DNA of 64,000 bases, taken from contig NZ_SLZG01000001.1 of the NCBI RefSeq assembly GCF_004341625.1, positions 682,001-746,000 of the forward strand, in the 5' to 3' direction. Every line of letters begins with the position of its first letter. Positions within the stretch are counted from its first letter, which is position 1. A model generated the notes under the pieces. That model was not told the origin of the DNA. It did not search any database and saw nothing but the letters and a program-made list of their open reading frames with translations. This DNA is from Rhizobium sp. BK376 (GTDB lineage Bacteria > Pseudomonadota > Alphaproteobacteria > Rhizobiales > Rhizobiaceae). Position numbers and translations under genes: made by a program. This document shows, piece after piece, positions 17,783 to 26,062 of the stretch.

Positions 17783-18178
17783 TCACTTTTTTGGGCTTGC
17801 AAGCCAGTCTTGCCAAAATTCGCGCTGTCGTTCGACAGATGACGGGATAACGTCCGCTGCCTCGGCAAAAATCTCAACAAGCTCTTCTGCGCGGTGACCC
17901 TTCTTCAACTTGTACGCCTTTAAGCCCCTTCCCATGTCACGGGCCATACCGGAAGGGTAGACGTTCAAGCTGGCTCCATAGCAGAATGGGATCAGGCCAT
18001 CGGTCGCCATCATATTTCGCACGACGCAAAGTGCTTCGAAAAAGTCGGAGGCCGTCGCTTCTAACCGGCGGTCGCGGTATTCGCATTGGAGGCGACAATT
18101 TGGATACTCATCGATAAGGTTGAAAAGAGCGACTTCATCCTCTCCGCCGCCAATCAGATGTAATTCGACCTGCTTCAT
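17783..18178 (-). CDS. Hypothetical protein, immunity-like size
   Basis: This 131-residue cytoplasmic protein starts at an ATG preceded by GAAGAAGAG. It has a mixed alpha/beta pattern (VELHLIGGGEDEVALFNLID, EATASDFFEALCVVRNMMA, FCYGASLNVYPSGMARDM) and ends EFWQDWLASPKK. The size and the surface-exposed acidic helix recall immunity or housekeeping accessory proteins, but no family is recognised. It lies downstream of rpe on the same strand with an 81-nt gap. Confidence 0.6.
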   Translation of the reverse strand: MKQVELHLIGGGEDEVALFNLIDEYPNCRLQCEYRDRRLEATASDFFEALCVVRNMMATDGLIPFCYGASLNVYPSGMARDMGRGLKAYKLKKGHRAEELVEIFAEAADVIPSSVERQREFWQDWLASPKK

Positions 18179-18259
18179 TGCACTCTTCTTCTCTCGTATT
18201 TGAACCAAGTCGTATTCAGGCCCCAAGCAGCCAAAGCCGGCCGCATTCCCAGCCAGTCC

Positions 18260-18925
18260 TCAAGCGAGTTGAGCCCGGAACGCCGCGCATCTTTCCCTGT
18301 AGTCCGGCGCCGAAAAGAAATCGCTGCCGACGACGAATGTGTCGGCTCCGGCATCCGCAATTGTACGGATGTTTCCAACCTTGACGCCGCCATCGACCTG
18401 AATTCGTGCCGCCCTGCCCGCATTGTCGATAAGCTGTCTTGCCTTTTCGATCTTCGGCAACGCGGCGGGAATGAGTGACTGTCCCCCGAAGCCAGGATTG
18501 ATGGTCATCACCAGCAACATATCGATATCGTCCATCACATACTCGATGGCTTCGACTGGCGTCGAGATATTCACCGCGAGACCTACTTCGCATCCGAGCG
18601 ACCGTATTCTCACAAGCGCTCGCTGGACGTGGCTTGTTGCTTCGAAGTGAATGGTGATGCTGTTTGCTCCCGCCTCGGCACAATCTTCGACGAGCCGGTC
18701 AACGTCGTTCGCCATGATATGCACGTCCACGAAGCCGGAGAAACCGTCGCTTCTTAGCGATTTCAGGAGAGGCGCACCGAAAGAGAGATTGGGAACGAAA
18801 GCGTTATCCATCACATCGAAATGAATAAAATCACCTCCGGCTTCGAGGGCCGCATGGCATTCTTCAGACAATCTTGCAAGGTTGCAGGCGAGTATCGAGG
18901 GAGCGATACGGGCGGGCATTTTCAT
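18260..18925 (-). CDS. rpe: Ribulose-phosphate 3-epimerase
   Basis: This 221-residue TIM-barrel enzyme interconverts ribulose 5-phosphate and xylulose 5-phosphate in the pentose phosphate and Calvin pathways. It shows IAPSILACNLARLSEE at the start, the metal-site FDVMDNAFVPNLSFG block, MTINPGFGGQ, and the phosphate-binding IQVDGGVK and ADTFVVGSDFF motifs. Length is normal. The start at MKMPARI lacks a strong ribosome binding site; the frame is open further upstream to 19309. Standing alone, away from cbb or gph genes, it may be a second, accessory copy. Confidence 0.9.
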   Translation of the reverse strand: MKMPARIAPSILACNLARLSEECHAALEAGGDFIHFDVMDNAFVPNLSFGAPLLKSLRSDGFSGFVDVHIMANDVDRLVEDCAEAGANSITIHFEATSHVQRALVRIRSLGCEVGLAVNISTPVEAIEYVMDDIDMLLVMTINPGFGGQSLIPAALPKIEKARQLIDNAGRAARIQVDGGVKVGNIRTIADAGADTFVVGSDFFSAPDYRERCAAFRAQLA

Positions 18926-19221
18926 AGCATCAATCCAACGCAGCGAATCCAATAGGTTAACAATACGAATTCCGAGAAGAGGCGCAACAACCGTAGATTT
19001 TCCCGGATGACCGCCAGCGTCATTGATTAAGCGGGATGGCAAGAGTAAATTTTGACAAGCAGCAGATGCCGGAGGGGCGACGTGAGCTGCTTCGCCAGGG
19101 CAAGTCCCGAAAACGACACCGGACCGATGATCGACAAGACCGGAGCCGCCCCCGATCTGATCCAACCTGACTGATCTGAACGGGCGAGCCGTCGTGGCTC
19201 TGCGCAATGGAGGGCGTCGGC

Positions 19222-20487
19222 ATGGATTTTCCCGTACCTGATAACGAGAGTGAACGCTTCGCCGCGGTGCGTGTCTATGAGGTATACGGCACCGGTCCCG
19301 AACCGGCATTCGACGATCTCACCGACCTTGCCGCCCTGATTGCCGGTGTCCCGATCGCGATAGTCAATATCGTCGGCGACACGAAGATATGGCTCAAGTC
19401 CCGTCACGGCGTTCCACCCGGCATCGAGGAACTGCCTCGCGGCGGCGTCTGCTGCGCTCACGCGATCTGCCGCAGCGACATGCTGGTGGTTCCTGACACC
19501 CACGCCGACGACCGCTTCAAGGCGCTGCCTTTCATCGCGACCGAACCTTTCGTCAGCTTCTATGCAGGCATGCCGTTGATCGATTCAGGCGGTCGTGCGC
19601 TCGGAACACTCTGCATCATGGACCTTGCACCACGCGAGCTTGGCTTCGAGGCTGCCGAAGGCATCCGACGCCTCGCGCGGCAGACCATCGCCCAGCTCGA
19701 ACTGCGCCTGAAGCTCGCCGAGGTCTTGCGATCGCAGCAGGCGCTGGCCGCCGAAAAGCAGCGCTCGGACAGCCTGCTCCTCAACATCCTGCCGCCCAAG
19801 ATAGCTGCTGAACTGACGGAAAATGGCCGTGTCGAACCCCGTCACCACCCGTCCACGACGATCCTCTTCACGGATTTCGTCGGCTTCACCACGTCTGCCG
19901 CCGAACTCTCACCCCGAGCGTTGCTTGATGACCTCGACATGTATTTTTCCGAATTCGACAACATCGTCGCGCGGCATGGACTGGAAAAGCTCAAGACCAT
20001 AGGAGACTCCTATATGTGCGCCGGCGGCCTGATGCTCGGTCGCAAGGACCATGCGGTGCGCAGCTGCCTTGCCGCTCTCGAAATGCGGCGCCTCGTCGTG
20101 ACCTCGAACGAGCGCTGGACTGCGACAGGGCAACGGCCTTGGCACCTTCGCATCGGCCTCAACACCGGCAGCGTGATGTCCGGCATCGTCGGTCGGAAGA
20201 AATTCAGCTACGACATCTGGGGCGACACGGTGAATATCGCGGCGCGCATGGAGAGCACGGATGAAGCAGACCAGGTGAACATCTCCGAAAGCACCTACCA
20301 GCACGTAAAGTCCTATTTCGACTGCACGCCGCGAGGCGCCCTCGATGTGAAAAACAAGGGCAAAATGACAATGTATTTCCTCGACCGGCTGAAACCTGAA
20401 TATGCGAAGGATGCAGAGGGTGTGGAGGCAAACGAGCATCTGAGGAGAACGCTCGCTGGCAGCTCGGTCGCCTGGTCCCTGCACTGA
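19222..20487 (+). CDS. GAF-domain class III adenylyl cyclase
   Basis: This 421-residue protein joins an N-terminal GAF sensor (about residues 20-165, with SFYAGMPL and GTLCIMDL) and a short helix to a class III cyclase domain. The catalytic motifs are complete: metal-binding FTDFVGFT at 216-223, the adenine-selecting Lys in KTIGDSYM near 258, and YDIWGDTVNIAARM at 330-343 with the transition-state Asn and Arg. It should make cAMP in the cytoplasm under control of a GAF ligand. GGAGGG before the ATG at 19222 supports this start. Confidence 0.92.
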   Translation: MDFPVPDNESERFAAVRVYEVYGTGPEPAFDDLTDLAALIAGVPIAIVNIVGDTKIWLKSRHGVPPGIEELPRGGVCCAHAICRSDMLVVPDTHADDRFKALPFIATEPFVSFYAGMPLIDSGGRALGTLCIMDLAPRELGFEAAEGIRRLARQTIAQLELRLKLAEVLRSQQALAAEKQRSDSLLLNILPPKIAAELTENGRVEPRHHPSTTILFTDFVGFTTSAAELSPRALLDDLDMYFSEFDNIVARHGLEKLKTIGDSYMCAGGLMLGRKDHAVRSCLAALEMRRLVVTSNERWTATGQRPWHLRIGLNTGSVMSGIVGRKKFSYDIWGDTVNIAARMESTDEADQVNISESTYQHVKSYFDCTPRGALDVKNKGKMTMYFLDRLKPEYAKDAEGVEANEHLRRTLAGSSVAWSLH

Positions 20488-20606
20488 GAAACCGCATTTC
20501 AGTGCGGCATGCGACGGGAAGCTCGGCACGCAGCCTAGTCTCTCCCCACTGGATATGCCGGTGGCCTGGCTCTATATACCCACGAGTGGGTGGGGAGATT
20601 GATTTT

Positions 20607-21059
20607 ATGAGCATTCTAAAATTTGTCGCAGCGATAGGTCTCACGGGCCTTTCGCTTGCGGGCTGTGTTGACAGTGCAAGCTACGGCGACGGCGGATATG
20701 CCTATGGCAGCGGCGTATATATCGGCGGCTACGACGGCGGATACGACAGGTACTATGGCGGGTATGACAATCCATACCGCTACAGGCGCTACGACCGCTA
20801 CCCCGGTCGCGACTGGGATAACCGGAACGACTATCGCCGTGGGAACGATTATCGCCGGGGAAACAACGACTGGCGGGGGAACAACGACCGGCCGGGACAG
20901 GGCGGCAACTCCGGCGCAGGACGCCCAAGCGGCCCGCGTCCTGATCGCCCATCCAATCCGGGTCCGGCAAGAAATTACCCGATCGGGCCCTATAGCCCCA
21001 ACTCCTGTGGCGGAGCCCTCGATTGCACCGGGATTTCAACGCGCGGGTCCAATCGGTAA
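20607..21059 (+). CDS. Gly/Tyr/Asn/Arg-rich lipoprotein
   Basis: A 150-residue protein with a type II signal peptide ending in lipobox LAGC (lipidated Cys20). The mature part is low complexity: repeated YGG/GGYD units first, then RRGNDYRRGNNDW-type units, then a Pro/Gly stretch, and a short C-terminal segment with two cysteines (NSCGGALDC). GGGGAG precedes the ATG. It is probably an envelope-anchored disordered protein; the function is unknown. A perfect 11-bp hairpin follows. Confidence 0.7.
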   Translation: MSILKFVAAIGLTGLSLAGCVDSASYGDGGYAYGSGVYIGGYDGGYDRYYGGYDNPYRYRRYDRYPGRDWDNRNDYRRGNDYRRGNNDWRGNNDRPGQGGNSGAGRPSGPRPDRPSNPGPARNYPIGPYSPNSCGGALDCTGISTRGSNR

Positions 21060-21367
21060 TTGAATGGGGTGCGCTTTCGTCGATCGCAAAGCGCACCCGC
21101 ATATCCAAGAAACAATGATCCGGCCTAGCTTGATGATGCGATAGATTCGCACGCGGGACGTCCAATGCTGGCGTCCCACAAGGCAAGAATTCCACGCCGG
21201 CTGCCTAGTAGCACAACCAGATTGCCCTCGTGCGCGGAATCCGGGAATTAACATTCCTCTAATATTCGTATAGGTTCGAAATTCAGGGCACTGTTTGCCC
21301 TGATTCGTCACCAACGATTGGTCGGGTCAATCGTTCGTGGCTGTGCTTAGTCGGCGAGCCGCATCGC
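21060..21367. other. Intergenic region with one hairpin
   Basis: These 308 bases hold a perfect-stem hairpin near the left end and no credible small gene. The right half is A/T-richer and probably contains the promoter of the sulfotransferase fusion gene, but no clear -35/-10 pair can be picked by eye. Confidence 0.4.
21067..21098 (+). terminator. Terminator-like hairpin after the lipoprotein
   Basis: GGGTGCGCTTT (21067-21077) and AAAGCGCACCC (21088-21098) form an 11-bp perfect stem with a 10-nt loop, 7 nt after the lipoprotein stop codon. There is no T tract, so it may protect the mRNA end instead of terminating transcription. Confidence 0.55.
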
Positions 21368-23035
21368 ATGCAGGCGTCTGTCTGCTTGCCGATGTGGTGT
21401 GCGAGAGAATGGGGGTTCTTCGCCGTGATCATTTCCTATCGGCATAGCTTTACCTTCCTGCATTGTCCAAAGACTGCGGGAAGTTCGATAAATGTCGCTC
21501 TGGCGCCATTTCTCGGTCCGCGGGACATTCTCCTGGGTGCCCAGCGGGAACGGGAAAAGGCGGCAATCAAACTCAACCTTCGGGCCCGATGGGATGCCTT
21601 TCGATGTAGGCCGGACAGGATAGGATCAATTGTCGTTGCAAATGCCCGCCGGCAACGCAGCGTTCTGTCATTCCAGGACAGGCTCTATGAGCCTCATTTC
21701 GGACAAGTCACCGACCATCCATTCGCTGAGGAGGTGCGGCGTTTCGATGAGGCGGCCTGGAATCGCAATCTCAAATTTTCCTTCGTGCGAAATCCCTATG
21801 CACGGATGGCGTCCTTCTATTTCTACCTCACCGGCCGGCCAGGTTACCCGGACATGTCCTTCTCGCAATTCGTTCCACGGCTGATTGCAGGCGAAGGCCG
21901 TTTGAGCAAGTGGCAACGGCTGGTGAGCACGTGGCCCATCTACACGATCAATGACCGGGTCGCCGTTGATTTCATTGGAAAGTTCGAGCAGCTGCCGAGG
22001 GACTTCGCGGAACTGTGCGGGCTGCTCGATCTGCCCGTACAAGAGCTTCCGCATGCCAAGGCGGCCACTCAATACGACTACCGCGAATTGTATGACGAGC
22101 CTACGCGTGTGCTGGTCGAACGCGCCTGCGAGAAGGAAATAGATCACTTCGGTTATCGCTTCCAAACCTTAGAGACAACCACGCGCAAAACTCTGCCAAC
22201 TTTGTCGACTGAAACCTCCGAAAGGAAAATCATGCGTAAAATCCTGATCATGGGCTTACCTGGTTCCGGCAAGACGACACTCGCAAAGGCGCTGGTTCCC
22301 CGGTTGAGCGCGGTTCATCTGAATGCCGACGAGATAAGGGCGAACATCAACAAGGACCTTTCCTTCTCGGTACCGGACCGTGTCGAACATGCCCGTCGGA
22401 TGGGCTGGCTCGCAGACAAGATTGCCGCTTCAGGATCTTACGTCATCGCCGATTTCGTGTGCCCAACACCGGAAACACGCGAGGCCTTCGGAGATGCAGC
22501 CGTCATTTGGGTCGATAGGATCAGGGAAGGCCGATTTGCCGACACCAACAAGCTGTTCGTCGCGCCTAACCATAGCGACATACGCGTCACCGCCGAAGGC
22601 AGCCCGGAATACTGGGCCGAGCAGATATGCGGAATGCTGCGGCCGGTTTTCGACCCGAAACGCCCAACGGCCTTGTTCGTCGGGCGTTACCAGCCCTTCC
22701 ATGACGGGCACAAGGCATTGATCGAGGAAGGGATTCGCCGTGTGGGCCAGGCCTGCATAGCGGTTCGCGATACCGGCCAGCTGGACGAAAAGAACCCCTA
22801 TGGCTTCGAACATGTCCGCAGCCGGATCGAGGAAGGCCTGCGCCATTATCTCGGCCGGTTCACAGTCGTCCAGATCCCGAACATCACCGGGATCTACTAC
22901 GGGCGGGACGTCGGATATGTCGTGGAACGGATCGACTTGAACGATGAACTGCACGCGATTTCAGCGACCAAGATACGGAAGTCGGTCTTGTTGAATGGCG
23001 ATCCAAAAGGAGTTCCGGTTTCACCGAATGCCTAG
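21368..23035 (+). CDS. Sulfotransferase / APS kinase-like / nucleotidyltransferase fusion
   Basis: This 555-residue protein joins three domains. Residues about 22-265 are a sulfotransferase with the PAPS 5'-phosphosulfate loop PKTAGSS (34-40) and 3'-phosphate block FVRNPYARM (139-147). Residues about 289-428 are an adenylylsulfate-kinase-like P-loop domain, with GLPGSGKTT at 296-304 and an NADEIRANINKDLSFS block like the APS kinase 'D-N-R-L-N-D-L-G-F-S' motif. Residues about 432-545 are an HxGH nucleotidyltransferase with FVGRYQPFHDGH at 437-448 and ISATKIR at 531-537, closest to NMN adenylyltransferases. An internal ATG at 22232 (residue 289) has its own AAAGGA site. The product is unknown. 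GTG at 21425 is an alternative start. Confidence 0.82.
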   Translation: MQASVCLPMWCAREWGFFAVIISYRHSFTFLHCPKTAGSSINVALAPFLGPRDILLGAQREREKAAIKLNLRARWDAFRCRPDRIGSIVVANARRQRSVLSFQDRLYEPHFGQVTDHPFAEEVRRFDEAAWNRNLKFSFVRNPYARMASFYFYLTGRPGYPDMSFSQFVPRLIAGEGRLSKWQRLVSTWPIYTINDRVAVDFIGKFEQLPRDFAELCGLLDLPVQELPHAKAATQYDYRELYDEPTRVLVERACEKEIDHFGYRFQTLETTTRKTLPTLSTETSERKIMRKILIMGLPGSGKTTLAKALVPRLSAVHLNADEIRANINKDLSFSVPDRVEHARRMGWLADKIAASGSYVIADFVCPTPETREAFGDAAVIWVDRIREGRFADTNKLFVAPNHSDIRVTAEGSPEYWAEQICGMLRPVFDPKRPTALFVGRYQPFHDGHKALIEEGIRRVGQACIAVRDTGQLDEKNPYGFEHVRSRIEEGLRHYLGRFTVVQIPNITGIYYGRDVGYVVERIDLNDELHAISATKIRKSVLLNGDPKGVPVSPNA

Positions 23036-23044
23036 AGGCCTTTT

Positions 23045-23079
23045 GGTCACCCCCACCCATACTTCGGGTGTGGGTGACC
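23045..23079 (+). terminator. Terminator hairpin after the fusion gene
   Basis: GGTCACCCCCACCC pairs with GGGTGTGGGTGACC (one mismatch) around a short ATACTTC-type loop, starting 9 nt after the stop codon and followed by GTTTTC. This is a good candidate for an intrinsic terminator of the fusion gene. Confidence 0.7.
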
Positions 23080-23126
23080 GTTTTCGGGCGCCGATTACGG
23101 ACGCTGAGCCTCAAACGACCCTAATG

Positions 23127-23597
23127 CTAATCAATTGCTTCCCCGCCAAAATCGGCCTCCTCATAGTCTATCACGTCCCAGTCGGTGAATTTCACAAGCT
23201 GGTTGTAAACTTCTCGGACATTGTTTGGCGACGTCGACACAGAGTAAAGAATGAACGTTTCTCGGAAATCGTCACTAATTTCGGCAATTGGCCGAAGGGC
23301 AGAAAGGAGCTGAAAAAGTTCGTCTTTTCGAAGGTCTGTTCCTTCGTCGCGAATCCTTCGAAATATGAACCGAAAGGTTGAATTGCCGGACTTTCTGACT
23401 AATCGTTTGAAAACGGCTTGCCCCTGTTCCAGAGAACATTCAATGATGTCACCTTTAGACATTCCAACTACAAAAAAGGGGCATGCGCTAATTCGGAAAA
23501 GGCCGTCCTGAAGCTTCTGACAACCAAGCAATTCAAAAGAGTAGCCATGCCAATCCGACGGCTCTAAGTTGAAGCGAACTACCTCACCGCCAGTCAT
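23127..23597 (-). CDS. DUF4265-like protein
   Basis: This 156-residue protein carries a CPFFVVGMSKGDIIECSLEQG block followed by SGNSTFRFIF, the pattern I associate with DUF4265. Members are small cytoplasmic proteins often found singly or near toxin/immunity genes. The start is chosen because GGAGG lies 7 nt upstream; a longer frame begins at 23666. G+C and codon bias are lower than in the flanking genes, which points to acquisition. Function unknown. Confidence 0.6.
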   Translation of the reverse strand: MTGGEVVRFNLEPSDWHGYSFELLGCQKLQDGLFRISACPFFVVGMSKGDIIECSLEQGQAVFKRLVRKSGNSTFRFIFRRIRDEGTDLRKDELFQLLSALRPIAEISDDFRETFILYSVSTSPNNVREVYNQLVKFTDWDVIDYEEADFGGEAID

Positions 23598-23808
23598 ACG
23601 CAAGCCTCCAACGCCCCAAATCAGTTGGTCGAGCCGCGAATAGCCACTATCCTCCGCGATCGTCAACGTCCCGCGCTATTAGGGTACAGGCCATCTTCGC
23701 AAAGTGTAAGTAGCGGCGCCCGCCATACCTGGGGTGGCGCGCCCCATGATCGGATGCGACCCGTCCCATCCTCACCCTGCGATGATGGTAGTAAAGTGAG
23801 TTGATCAA

Positions 23809-24138
23809 ATGACCATCGAAGAAACTGCTCAAGTCGACTTTATAAGTAAAGGATCCTCTGGGGAGATTTGGCTCACAATCAGCGATCACTTACCCTGGAC
23901 TGAGAACGAGGGCTATCACCTCGAATTGCTTCAGGATAAGCTGAACGCGTACTTGGAATTTATCGAGATTGGTCAACTTTTGAAAACAAAGCCGGAATCT
24001 AGCGGCCTTCCCATCATTATAAATCTTGTCGCAAAATATCCCCTTAGCGGTGAAGCTGCGAAATTTCTCGGATTGGCCGATCGCTTCATTACCGATGCTG
24101 GTTACACATTGCGATTTGAATTAGTCCAGCCAAACTAG
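23809..24138 (+). CDS. DUF6572-like protein
   Basis: A 109-residue protein beginning MTIEETAQVDFIS, then WLTISDHLPWTENEGYHLELLQDKLNAYL and a late VAKYPLSGEAAKFL block. This matches my memory of the DUF6572 family, small proteins frequently encoded in variable, immunity-like gene sets. It is A/T-richer than the window average. It is divergent from the DUF4265-like gene and followed by another small gene on the same strand. Function unknown. Confidence 0.6.
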   Translation: MTIEETAQVDFISKGSSGEIWLTISDHLPWTENEGYHLELLQDKLNAYLEFIEIGQLLKTKPESSGLPIIINLVAKYPLSGEAAKFLGLADRFITDAGYTLRFELVQPN

Positions 24139-24247
24139 CCGAACCAAATCACTCCCACCCGTGCCATTTATTAGGAGGAAGTGACCGCTATCGGCCCGAA
24201 CCAGACATGATATCGATAAGTCGCTTAGCTACCCTGTGAGGTCAAAC

Positions 24248-24520
24248 ATGTCCAAAGTTTATGATGACGAACTGGAAGCCATTCGGAAGAGGAGCGAGTT
24301 GGCATCGAGAGGCCCATGGAAATCGTTCGTCGAGGGCCGTGACCATTTCAGCGGATCAAGTTTCATCATGACCGGTCCCGAAGGCAGCCGAGGCAGCGAC
24401 ATCGACTTATCCGGTGCGACCGTTGCGGATCAGGATTTTATCGCGGGCGCTCGCCAAGACATCCCTCGGTTGCTTGCCGAAATCGACAGGCTTAGGGCCG
24501 TTCTTCAAGAGAAGGAGTGA
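24248..24520 (+). CDS. Small conserved hypothetical, Ead/Ea22-like
   Basis: This 90-residue protein has an N-terminal amphipathic helix (DDELEAIRKRSELASRGPW), a central FVEGRDHFSGSSFIMTG segment and a C-terminal coiled-coil end (DIPRLLAEIDRLRAVLQEKE). The pattern 'TPGPW...I.TG...D.xFIA.AR.DIP.LLAEI.RLR' is common in phage Ead/Ea22-like and related mobile hypotheticals. The first ATG of the frame is at 24236; the one at 24248 begins the conserved part. Third gene of the small lower-G+C block. Confidence 0.6.
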   Translation: MSKVYDDELEAIRKRSELASRGPWKSFVEGRDHFSGSSFIMTGPEGSRGSDIDLSGATVADQDFIAGARQDIPRLLAEIDRLRAVLQEKE

Positions 24521-24587
24521 GGCGAGGCCGCTGTTGGCGCTTTGCTGCCACCCCTGTGGCTAGGGTGGGGGGTGGTAGATACAGACG

Positions 24588-24881
24588 ATGGCAGCGCTTG
24601 ACTCACTCTCTCGCATGGATGACTTGATATCAATCAGCCATCAGCGCTCCGAAGAAAAGATGACCTCGCTACCCGGTTTCGATCGAATGTCAAAGGTGCG
24701 CAAAATCGTTGCCTTCACTCTCAGTTGCGCCGGCCTTGTCCTTGCAGGTTGGCTCGGCTTTCACCTGGCCGGCATTATCGCCATGACGCTCTCCGCCCCG
24801 CTTGGAGCGCTCGGTGGTCTGGTTCTGGGATGCATGCCGCTGGTGGATATTCTTGAAATCGTCGGCAGTCTTATTCGATAA
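24588..24881 (+). CDS. Small membrane protein
   Basis: A frame of up to 97 residues with two hydrophobic segments (IVAFTLSCAGLVLAGWLGFHLAGIIAM and LGALGGLVLGCMPLVDILEIVGSL). The true start is uncertain: ATG codons at 24588, 24660 and 24687 are in frame, and none has a strong ribosome binding site. The cysteine-containing helices are hydrophobic enough for an inner-membrane hairpin. No family is recognised. Confidence 0.45.
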   Translation: MAALDSLSRMDDLISISHQRSEEKMTSLPGFDRMSKVRKIVAFTLSCAGLVLAGWLGFHLAGIIAMTLSAPLGALGGLVLGCMPLVDILEIVGSLIR

Positions 24882-25043
24882 CGTTTCCTTTTTGCCGGAA
24901 TAAGCCGCCCTTTGATACTCGATTAAGTGGGGGTGGCTTAGATCACGATCGCCATGGCCGAATGGGACCCCGTTGTGAATGACGTTCCGTGGGCGTAGAA
25001 CGCCCTTTGACCGCCACACCTGCAGCCCAAAGGCGCAACCAAC

Positions 25044-25958
25044 TCAACGCGACGGCACGGCCTTGAGATAGGCAGCAATCGCCTCGATGTCCGCCTTCGG
25101 CAGTTTCGCGATATTCTGCTGTACCTCTGCCATCTGCCCGCCGGCGGAATCGAAGTCCGGGGTGAAGCCCGTTTCCAGATAGTTGGCGATATCGGCCTCG
25201 CTCCAGTTGCCGATCGCTTTCGAACCCGGGGTGATATCGGGAATGGTGCCCTTGCCTTCCGGGTTCGGCGCGCCGGCCAGCCACTTGTCCTTCAGGAAGC
25301 CGCCGAGCGCGTCGCGGGGCGTATGGCACTCGCCGCAATGGCCGGGGCCCTCGACCAGATATTGGCCGCGCTTCAGCTTGTCGTCGGCATTGGCGAGGGT
25401 CACGCGGGGCGCATCGTTGAAATAGAGGAATTTCCAGCCGCCCAATGCCAGGCGGATATTGAAGGGAAAGGGCAGCTCGTGTGGCGGCGCGACATTGCTG
25501 CTTTTCGGCAGGGTCTTCAGGAAGCCGAAGAGATCGTTGACATCCTTGTCGCTCATGCGGGCATAGGAGCCGTAGGGAAAGGCGGGATAGAGATGCTCGC
25601 CGTGCTTTCCGACGCCGCGCTTCATGGCATTGCCGAAATCGGCCAGCGTCCAGCCGCCGATGCCGGCCTGTTCATCCGGCGAGATATTGGGGACATGGAA
25701 CGTGCCGAAAGGGCTCTTCAGCGCCAGCCCGCCAGACAGGACTAGCTTGGCATCTCCCTGCGCACCCGCCGCCGCATGACAGCTGGTGCAGCCGCCGGCC
25801 CAGAAGACCATCTCACCATTCTTGACGTCGGGCGCTCCGAGATTTGCCCAATGGCTTTCCGGCAGCGGCGACGGCGCCGTGATGAAATAAAAAGCGGCAA
25901 AGCCGATGATGGCAATGCCGATCAGACAGAGCAGCCATCTCACAAATCTTGCGACCAT
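25044..25958 (-). CDS. Membrane-anchored diheme cytochrome c
   Basis: This 304-residue protein has an N-terminal transmembrane anchor (residues about 7-27) and two covalent heme sites, CTSCH (near residue 57) and CGECH (near 208), each starting a cytochrome c domain. The duplicated layout matches diheme electron carriers of alcohol/aldehyde dehydrogenases and related periplasmic enzymes. It lies just downstream of the cytochrome c' gene on the same strand, so the two are probably cotranscribed. The electron donor is not visible here. Confidence 0.88.
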   Translation of the reverse strand: MVARFVRWLLCLIGIAIIGFAAFYFITAPSPLPESHWANLGAPDVKNGEMVFWAGGCTSCHAAAGAQGDAKLVLSGGLALKSPFGTFHVPNISPDEQAGIGGWTLADFGNAMKRGVGKHGEHLYPAFPYGSYARMSDKDVNDLFGFLKTLPKSSNVAPPHELPFPFNIRLALGGWKFLYFNDAPRVTLANADDKLKRGQYLVEGPGHCGECHTPRDALGGFLKDKWLAGAPNPEGKGTIPDITPGSKAIGNWSEADIANYLETGFTPDFDSAGGQMAEVQQNIAKLPKADIEAIAAYLKAVPSR

Positions 25959-26062
25959 GCTCTCATCATCCCCGATGCGCCAGAAGCGTCAGATAGTAGA
26001 AACCGCATCGGCGGCAAGGCCGACGCGGTTTCCGCAATTCAAGACTGGGAAGGACCTACCGC

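Noticed and set aside
20575..20596. Possible hairpin CCCAC-GAG-TGGG before the lipoprotein
   Set aside because: The stem is only 4-5 bp and lies upstream of the Shine-Dalgarno site without further support.
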